A DNA stretch of 64,000 nt, from the NCBI GenBank assembly GCA_013115135.1, contig JABANP010000040.1, positions 1 through 64,000 on the forward strand, written 5' to 3'. The notes beneath the pieces were generated by a model. The model searched no databases. It saw only the letters and a list, made by a program, of their open reading frames with translations, and was not told where the DNA came from. Both the position numbers and the translations under genes were made by a program. This DNA comes from Perkinsus olseni. Lineage: Eukaryota > Perkinsozoa > Perkinsida > Perkinsidae. How positions within the stretch are numbered: position 1 is the stretch's first letter; each line of letters starts with the position of its first letter. Shown here one piece after another: positions 57,482-64,000 of this stretch.

Positions 57482-58241
57482 AAGTACTATTGCCAATTCA
57501 GCACGGATTTTATGATTTCAGTGCATTCGAGTGCATGCCCCCTGCGGATTCGTATTGCGAACTCCTCCTTCAAGTAGTAACATTAGCTCAGTAGGTGGCA
57601 GCACTTGTCGAGCCTTCATGAGGTCGAGAGTACAATTCTCGGTCTTGGCTTTTGACATTTATAACGATTATTCGATCCCGTCTGTTGTCTCTTCTCATCG
57701 CATGCTGTGTGAAGCCGAGTCTTCACTACCTCTCTTGCTTCGCGTTACAAAGTTGGCCAATCCTAACGCCCCCCCCGGCGGCCTCGGGGTCTCATATGCC
57801 ACCCTTGCGCCACGTAAGAGCGGAGAGTTGACACCTTGATAGAAGCTAGGGTATGGACTTTTGATGTTGTTGAAGTGTTCGGCCTTCCCTTGTTCGGGGC
57901 AGATTGTTATGATTGCTGCCTCGATGAGTTGGCAATGGCGGTCCTTTGCGACCAAAAGGAGTGCCAGACCTCGACAGAGGGTGTTCGACATGAAGGTCAG
58001 CAAGAATGCCCCTACAAAGGTAATGAGTCCGCTTTCACGGTGGCTTGTGAATACAGTTGAGGGGGCTAATGCGGCGAAGTAGTATGCAGTTGCTTCGCCC
58101 TTGAACGTCTCTCGAAAGAGTGTTATTGCAGGCCCGATGTGCTTATCGAGCGATAGAGGAGGAGTTCCGAGCCCTCAGGCTAGACCGTAAGCTTAAGAAC
58201 GAAAACCGGCCATTCGGATCTACTGGCAAGCGATTCGCATT
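57482..58241. other. No gene seen
   Basis: Short competing frames on both strands, none supported. 57577-57650 has an A-box-like TAGCTCAGTAGG but no tRNA fold. Confidence 0.4.
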
Positions 58242-58775
58242 TTGAACAGCATGGCACCGTTTCTGGATGCTTCAGGAGGGTTGTTGTTCCGTGGCAAAGA
58301 GACATTTTACCTCAGTAGACTTCCTTGTATGACATCGCCGCTGCTGGGGCCGCATCATCACTCGTCGTCGTGTCGGCCCTCCTCGAGAGATCCCCTTGCA
58401 TTACCGTTATTGAAGGAGGAGGAAGAGGAAGACTTGGAGCGCGGTGGGACAGACCGGAGTGACGCTGGTAGTCCTGGGAGCTGTGTAGAGGTGGTGGCCG
58501 CCTGCATTGGCGCAGATTCGATTCCGTTGGTGAGTACGGTCTCGAGCGCCGTTGTGGAGACCACAAGGGAAGGGACACCAGAACCCTCAGCAATCAAGTG
58601 GCATTATCAAGAACGATCCTACTCGACTACATCTCCCTTCATGCCTGGCAGAGTGCCCAATCTACGCTCGGCGGCCATCAGGCAGAGCCTTGCGACCCAG
58701 GTAACGCTTCCGATCGAGTTGTATGTCCCATTTATGCATCCCGTTTGCACCCTTCGAGATGGTGTCGTAATCTAG
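58242..58775 (+). CDS. Weakly supported open frame
   Basis: 177 codons from an ATG, with an acidic stretch EEEEEDLERGG (about residue 60) and a more ordered end (SLATQVTLPIELYVPF). It may contain exons of the potassium-channel gene that follows on the same strand, or be unrelated. No family recognised. Confidence 0.25.
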   Translation: MNSMAPFLDASGGLLFRGKETFYLSRLPCMTSPLLGPHHHSSSCRPSSRDPLALPLLKEEEEEDLERGGTDRSDAGSPGSCVEVVAACIGADSIPLVSTVSSAVVETTREGTPEPSAIKWHYQERSYSTTSPFMPGRVPNLRSAAIRQSLATQVTLPIELYVPFMHPVCTLRDGVVI

Positions 58776-59534
58776 AGGAGCGCTTGGCGAAACTGCAGGG
58801 CGGCAGGTGTTAGGCTTCACTGATGTGAACTAGGTGTTGATGTGTCCGCCATCTAGCGCTGCAAGGCTATTCTCGAGCCCTCTAGCTCGTCCAGCTGTCC
58901 TTTCCTGTGTAGCATCTGTCCGTCGATTACAGTGTATTCTTGGTAGCCAGCGAGTCCGGAGGGAGGCAGCCCTGAGGGAGGCAGGGCATCTCGACCGCAT
59001 CTACGACACCAACAGACCTTCCCTCTCCCACTCCGGCCATGTTGCATCAGAAGTATCCTCGCTCAAGACCACGCCAATTCCCATCTGTGCTGCTGTGGAG
59101 GACTGCACTGAGTGAGCTGCGACATCGGGCGGAATTGTCGCTGAAGAGTTGGCTGATATTTCACTGAGCTATCCAGTGACTGGGCGGCCTGCGCGAAACA
59201 ACAGGGCTCCGTTTGATGGCATGAGAATTTTGGGGGCTCTGAAAGGCCACAGGAATGGGCGCGTCTGTTTTATACTGAGGCTCGATATTGGCGTTGGAAT
59301 GCTGAATGATGATGAGGCCCTCGTGGAGCTGGAAAACACTGGCCCAGCTCGTCTGAGGGTTGCCCAGGTTGGCGCTCATGGTCAGGACTGGGTCGAGTCA
59401 GCATGGCATCGAGAGAAGGAATTTGAAGCTGTTCGTGCAAGGGGATAGACGGAGCCTGATATCAGCTAGAGGCAATCTAAACGTGCATCGCCTCATACCC
59501 TACATCACTAAAGTAAAAACGATTTAAAAGTATA

Positions 59535-59562
59535 ATGGCAGGTGCCGGGATCGAACCCGGGA
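59535..59562 (-). repeat. tRNA-like 3'-half fragment
   Basis: The minus strand reads GTCCCGGGTTCGATCCCGGC followed by CCTGCCA, that is a complete T-arm and a 3' acceptor strand. No matching 5' half was found within 100 bp. Confidence 0.4.
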
Positions 59563-59679
59563 CGTTGGTAGATGCACTACTCCCAGTCAGGTTTACTTGA
59601 ACTGGCTTTATGATACATTCCCGTCTATTATTCGTCTGAAATGGCACACAATCTTCTTCCTAGTTATTATCATGTAGGT

Positions 59680-59735
59680 TGGCGCCACCAGGATTCGAAC
59701 CCGGGTCTTTTCCGTGACAGCCAGGGTGTCTCCCC
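59680..59735 (-). repeat. tRNA-Asp-like 3'-half fragment
   Basis: The minus strand reads CTGTCAC (anticodon GTC loop), then GACCCGGGTTCGAATCCTGG and a GGCGCCA end. The anticodon stem does not pair, so it is not a functional tRNA. It ends three bases from the splice acceptor of the next channel exon. Confidence 0.4.
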
Positions 59736-59738
59736 TAG

Positions 59739-61812
59739 ATATATCATCGTAATACTCCTATACGCCCCCGTCTGCTTTTGGTCATTCGATAGCAACTTCG
59801 TCTGCACTAAGGACGTACACGACCTCGGTGACTACTATTTCTTCGTAGTAAGTCCTCTCTCAGACGCCGCGCACGTCGTCAAATCGAACTGACACCACTT
59901 GTGCCTTCCTGCACGAGTGTCTGATCCGTCAGTAGAGCGGGAATGTCCGGAAGCTCTTGGCTCTTGGCCGTTCGTGTGAGATTAACTCTCGTGACGTCCA
60001 CTTGTCAACGTCGGCTGCCTTAGCGCGGCTGCCCAGGTACAGACTCTATTCACAATCGGGTACGGCGGTAAGGAGCCTCTGTGCTTCGCTACTAACGTCG
60101 GTGTAACCATAATATCCATCCTTGGCCTGCTGCAGCACACCGCCCTTACTGGCATCGTTTTCGCCAAGTTCACGCTCGACAGTGAGTTCCCGCATCATAA
60201 TAGCAGCCCCACACCAGCCAACCCACCGTCAGGCTCCCGTGATCTGGCATGTGCCTTCTCGACTCGCCTTTTCGCCATACCACCCGGCGAAGACTCCTTC
60301 ACTGGTCTTGGCGGGTGAGCCACTGAGACTACCTATGTTCCCTCTAGATGCCCTCCCTGGCAGAATCGATAGTGATCGACTGCAGAGCGTGGCGGCGGAC
60401 AGCGAGCATGTGAAACTGTGCTTCAGATTTGTTAATGTAGCGCTCGGGCCTTGTACTCATTATTGCGCCAGTGATTAAACGACAGGTGTTCCATCGTCAC
60501 TTCTTCCACGTCTCTATGCGCCTCTTTTTGGTCGAGCACCACCCCGCTTCAGAGGACAACTGGAGCTGCCCGACAGTGCAGGTGACTGACCCTTCGCCAG
60601 CTGCAGGCAACTGCAGAGGCCCTCTCAGGAGCTTCACTACTTCGATACGTCCATACCGTTGGAGTTCATGAGCCTTCCTGTGGAAGTCTGCGCCTACATA
60701 CCGATCGAGAGGCTGCCCTTGCTACACCAAGCAGATGTGTTAGACGATGACGACGAGGAGGGGGAGAGGGGACAGGAGGGGACCATGGAAGGTGGTCGTA
60801 GTGTTCCTCTGCCCCCGTGTCCATCACAACCGGGGCCGCTGTCAGACGGAGCTGTAGCGGGCACTCCTGGCGGCCGCAGTATCCTAGCTGCGGCGGTCAA
60901 CAACTGCCCGGCGAGCACGTCTACAGTTGGTCAGCACTTTTGGGTCCGCCACTTCAGTGAACAGTAAGTCTTGCTGTATCCGTCTGCTAGAGTCAGACCG
61001 GCCTTCAGCTACAAAGTAGCACGGCAAGTGAGCGGAGCTCCGCCCCCACCACCGCCAACTATCCCAGCCCCCAACATATGGCCAAGCACCGTCACTCCAC
61101 GCTCTGCAACTCATGGTGGTGACCCGATGACACCCCAGTAGGAGTACCTCATGGGAGGGCTGCTCCTCGATGATTCAATCGTCGGGTTGTCGTTTCCGTA
61201 TTGATATGCTGTCGTATGCTTTCACTGCCATCGTATAGCTTGTCCGTGCTGCCGGGGACAGGTATCGGATCACCATCGGGAACTAGTCCATTCGGCGAAG
61301 AGTTTTTGATGCCTTAGGCGTGAGACTCCTCGACAGTCATACGCCGCATCATCAGCTCGATCATCATGCTTGAAGGAGGCAGCCAGCAGCTTCGAATTGG
61401 TCTGCACTCTCGAGTTCACCGATGCTACTACCGGTACTAGGGGCTATCCCGTCAAGGAGAAACTTGGTGGTCCTCAACATCGTCAGCAGGTCACGAGATC
61501 AGCGCCAAGAAGTCCTGGCCATTGACTGACGTCACGTGGCTCCCCCCTGGCACAGACATAAGCCTGTGCTGGATGAGTATAGTCCAGCGTGTCGGCAACA
61601 CAGGAGTCTACAACGTGGATGTAGTTCCTTTGCTATACTGCCTCTACAGGCCCATCGCCAGACGTCATTATCATCAGGTGAGTAACTTGGACTCCATCGC
61701 TTCATACGACTACGAGTCTTCGGCGTCGGGGCAGTCGTCTAGAGAGGAAGGCTCATCAATATCCTACAGTCTCCAATCACCGAGGGATCCGGTACGATGC
61801 TCGCTTTATTGA
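59739..61812 (+). CDS. Inward-rectifier (Kir-type) potassium channel, 5' end not resolved
   Basis: The plus strand holds the Kir core in exons: 59739-59847 with the first membrane helix and turret (YIIVILLYAPVCFWSF ... DYYFFV), and 60037-60181 with the pore and second helix (VQTLFTIGYGG ... GIVFAKFTLD). The TIGYG selectivity filter is intact. Exons for the cytoplasmic domain follow: FSTRLFAIP (from about 60230), EHVKLCFRFVNVA (about 60405-60450), FHVSMRLFLVEH (about 60500-60540), and FELVCTLEFTDATTGT (about 61390-61440), the last matching the conserved beta sheet of Kir C-termini. Later frames to 61812 are less clear. The split of the pore region between two exons and the missing N-terminus mean the model is partial. 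Confidence 0.75.
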
Positions 61813-62895
61813 GGTGTGGTTTGATGGTCGCACGAACTGCAGGTGGACTTCTCGACGCCGAGCCCCGCGTTCAATAGTGATACCTCACCAGTGAACCATG
61901 TACCACGGCCTACCGTCAGGTAGAAAAGCGCTGCCCGGGGATCGAACCCGGGACTAATCATTTTCAGTCGCGTGTGGAGTACGGCGGCTACGGCTGAGGC
62001 TGCCAAAGATGAGCAGCTTCCAGACTCGGCATGGAGCATTCGCCTGGGGACGTATCGAGTGGATTCCGACACCTCGCCTGAGAGGGAGAACGACAAGGGC
62101 TCCAAGAGGGAGGGCGGGAGGTCACTCCAAGTGCGGTCGTTGCCTCCGATTCTGATATCAGATTCCCGAGAGGGTCTGATGGGGTGGCTAATCGGTGGCT
62201 CAGCGCAGAGGACCCGAAAGTCCTCTTCGCGTCGAAGGCAGCGAACGATCTGTCACAGTCTAATGTCACAGCCGATGTCACCAGCCGCAGCGCCGCCACG
62301 GTATTGAGCACCGCCGGCTCGGCGTCGAAAGGCCAAAGATACATGAGGTCCAGGACGATGAGCAACATCGGCGACTTGGGCTCCCGCATCCCTCTGGGTA
62401 TCAGACGGCAGTCGCAACGTCGAGCCTTTGGCGCTGGACTTGTCGATAGTCTGGATTGAACCTGCGCCCTTCATGAGTTTTTCCCTGTGTATTCACTGCC
62501 GAGTGTGTGGTTCGTCTACTTCTTTTGTGAGTGCTATCTTTCTGAGCTCATGGTCTCCCTAGACCAGTGGAGCTCGCGGTGTGTCTGATGACGATGATGA
62601 TCAGAAGATACCCCTGATGCTGATCTTGGTTACTTTAACAGCACGTTCATGACTTCACGATATTTGATTCTCATCCGGTTCAAAGCCTTGTGTTATAGCC
62701 GAGTATCGGGCTCTGTCGCTCAAACCCCAAGGCACGGATGATGGTTTCCTATTCAAGTGCATTATGAGCCTGTAAGAAGGGAGATAATCACGCACTTTCA
62801 GAGTATGCCGCTTTGCCCGGGCGAGCGAGGACACCGATGAGGTAGCCACGCGACCTTTTCTTGGCTGAGTAGTCGTTTATAATCATATTGCCTTC
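61813..62895. other. Unresolved stretch with tRNA-like fragment
   Basis: 61927-61953 is a minus-strand tRNA-like 3' half (GTCCCGGGTTCGATCCCCGGGCAGCGC). A plus-strand frame 62184-62459 and a minus-strand frame 61988-62389 overlap; neither has a recognisable domain. 62460-62895 shows nothing I can name. Confidence 0.35.
61927..61953 (-). repeat. tRNA-like 3'-half fragment
   Basis: The minus strand has a full T-arm (CCCGGGTTCGATCCCCGGG) and an anticodon-like CTGAAAA upstream, but the stems on the 5' side do not pair. Confidence 0.4.
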
Positions 62896-64000
62896 ATGCC
62901 TAGCAGCAACACGACCACCATCACTTCGACTAGCGAAGACGAGCTCCTGGTGAGCGTCAGCATCGGCCTTGATTTGTCACTGGCCATTGCTACTTGCAGG
63001 CTCCCTATGATGTTACCGAGCCGGTGGTCATCAACGAGGATGGCGACAATATCGAAATCCGAATTCATTTCAACGGAAGGCTCGTTGCCCTCCACAGGCG
63101 ACCATCGGATGATGTGGACCAGGTGGGCTGCTCCTCCTCGGTCGTCTTCCCGTGGAGTACTGTCGGCGTAGGTGCTGAAGCGAATGCGGTTGAGCATGGA
63201 GAAGAGCTGGAGTAAGAAAAAGAAGCATCAGAAGGCATCCTGTCCAATGCAGGTAACAGCAGCTGGGGCGGTATGTATCACTATTACTGGAGGCTTTGAG
63301 AGGGATTAACGACATCTTTTGTGATCGGCAAGCGTCAAGCTCAGATTCATCTCAAGTTCATGGATGGGCAAGGGCATGCATTAGCCTCGTCTGATGAGCC
63401 TACTGGAGATGGAGCAGCAGAGTCTCTCTCGCTAGGCAGCATAGTAGCCAATACTAAGGCAGTCTCCGTGAACGAAGAGGTAGACCCTCCTAGGCGCTGC
63501 TCATTACTGATTACTGCCTCCATCTCCAGGTGTTCCCTGTGGCTCATAACATCCCCACCATCGAAGCCCTCTCCCTCAAGCTCTACACATTCGCCCATTA
63601 CCCGGTGTTCCCCCAAGTGGAGTGCAGCAACGTCAGTCCCGATGATCTGGTCTATGAATACTACGACGATGATGGTGAACTGGTCCACGCAGGGAAGGTA
63701 TTCTTCCCTAGCGACGACCTCATCGGCAAGAAGCTCAAGGTCGTGGCTTATCACAGTCAGTGGCCTCAGACATCCCGAAGGGAGTCACCTTATAGCCGTG
63801 CCGTACTTCCTTCCCCTAGCATCGGAACCTTCCGAGATCGTCGTCTACCCCGAGCCTTGGAGCCAACGGATCCAACTCATCTAAGAGTAGCAAGCTTCAA
63901 CGTCCTCGGCCAGCGTCATATCCGAACTCCTCTGGAGCCCATATTCTATCATGTACGGGATTGCAAGGAGGTGGTCGACTTCGACTACCGAGCCCCATTG
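62896..64000 (+). CDS. PDE12/ANGEL-like 2',5'-phosphodiesterase (5' part)
   Basis: Five exons, cut by the window end: 62896-62949, 63000-63122, 63172-63252, 63345-63479 and 63530-64000. The introns are 50, 49, 92 and 50 bp, all GT-AG and phase 0, giving 288 residues so far from the ATG at 62896. A basic segment (SWSKKKKHQK) is followed by a region like the N-terminal domain of PDE12 (NIPTIEALSL, SDDLIGKKLKVVAYHS). LRVASFNVLGQRHI then opens the endonuclease/exonuclease/phosphatase fold, near the window edge. PDE12 degrades oligoadenylates and mRNA tails; the CCR4/ANGEL branch is the alternative. The catalytic residues lie past the window. Confidence 0.8.

Larger units (their letters stand above)
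58776..59738. other. Unresolved; probable 5' part of the channel gene
   Basis: A plus-strand frame over 59149-59448 (ALVELENTGPARLRVAQ) has some coding character. Two minus-strand tRNA-like fragments lie at 59535-59562 and 59680-59735. Confidence 0.35.

Noticed and set aside
57577..57650. Possible tRNA with an A-box-like TAGCTCAGTAGG and CAT loop
   Set aside because: Acceptor strands do not pair, and the anticodon and T stems need bulges; no T-run terminator.
59535..59738. Two tRNA genes on the minus strand
   Set aside because: Only the T-arm and 3' acceptor strand are present; 5' halves are missing or unpaired.

Overview
The window reads as nuclear DNA of a protist, most likely a perkinsid alveolate (Perkinsus-like). 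The reasons are: many very short GT-AG introns (44-104 bp in the cases worked out); same-strand tandem arrays of nearly identical genes; short conserved 5' leaders starting right after an AG, as expected for spliced-leader trans-splicing; and sperm-tail-repeat genes, which fit a flagellate stage. The genus is inferred, not proven. There is no prokaryotic operon structure, CRISPR array or phage.

Layout. 0-8.6 kb: a 90-bp minisatellite (720-2816) abutting a spliced coding region that joins the C-terminal half of a Pif1-like helicase to a MULE transposase with SWIM and PHD zinc fingers (2857-7065), then a 168-bp satellite with higher-order structure. 9.2-15 kb: a 194-bp tandem repeat array, an ArfGAP gene and an unrecognised gene (both minus strand), and an inverted short copy of the same array. 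16-19 kb: a second, intron-containing MULE transposase (minus). 20.5-38.4 kb: a same-strand array, GDH1 - nucleoside phosphorylase 1 - GDH2 - GDH3 - GDH4 - nucleoside phosphorylase 2. The GDHs are ankyrin-repeat/NAD-glutamate dehydrogenase fusions. Each copy carries different small indels, and copy 4 also has a 442-bp deletion. 39.8-64 kb: ordinary intron-rich genes. These are ALG6 glucosyltransferase, a possible beta-propeller protein, a multi-pass membrane protein, two malate dehydrogenase-family paralogues, an LRR/coiled-coil gene, an UNC-45-like chaperone, tRNA-Gln, a sperm-tail PG-rich repeat protein, a KH-domain protein, a Kir-type potassium channel and the 5' part of a PDE12/ANGEL-like phosphodiesterase.

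The most interesting points are: (1) both malate dehydrogenase paralogues carry glutamine where malate dehydrogenases have the substrate-selecting arginine, the residue typical of lactate dehydrogenase; (2) the Pif1-MULE-SWIM-PHD composite; (3) the GDH/phosphorylase array with leader-acceptor boundaries. Exon structures were built by hand from reading frame and splice-site phase. Those for ArfGAP, UNC-45, both MULEs and PDE12 are internally consistent; the others are approximate.
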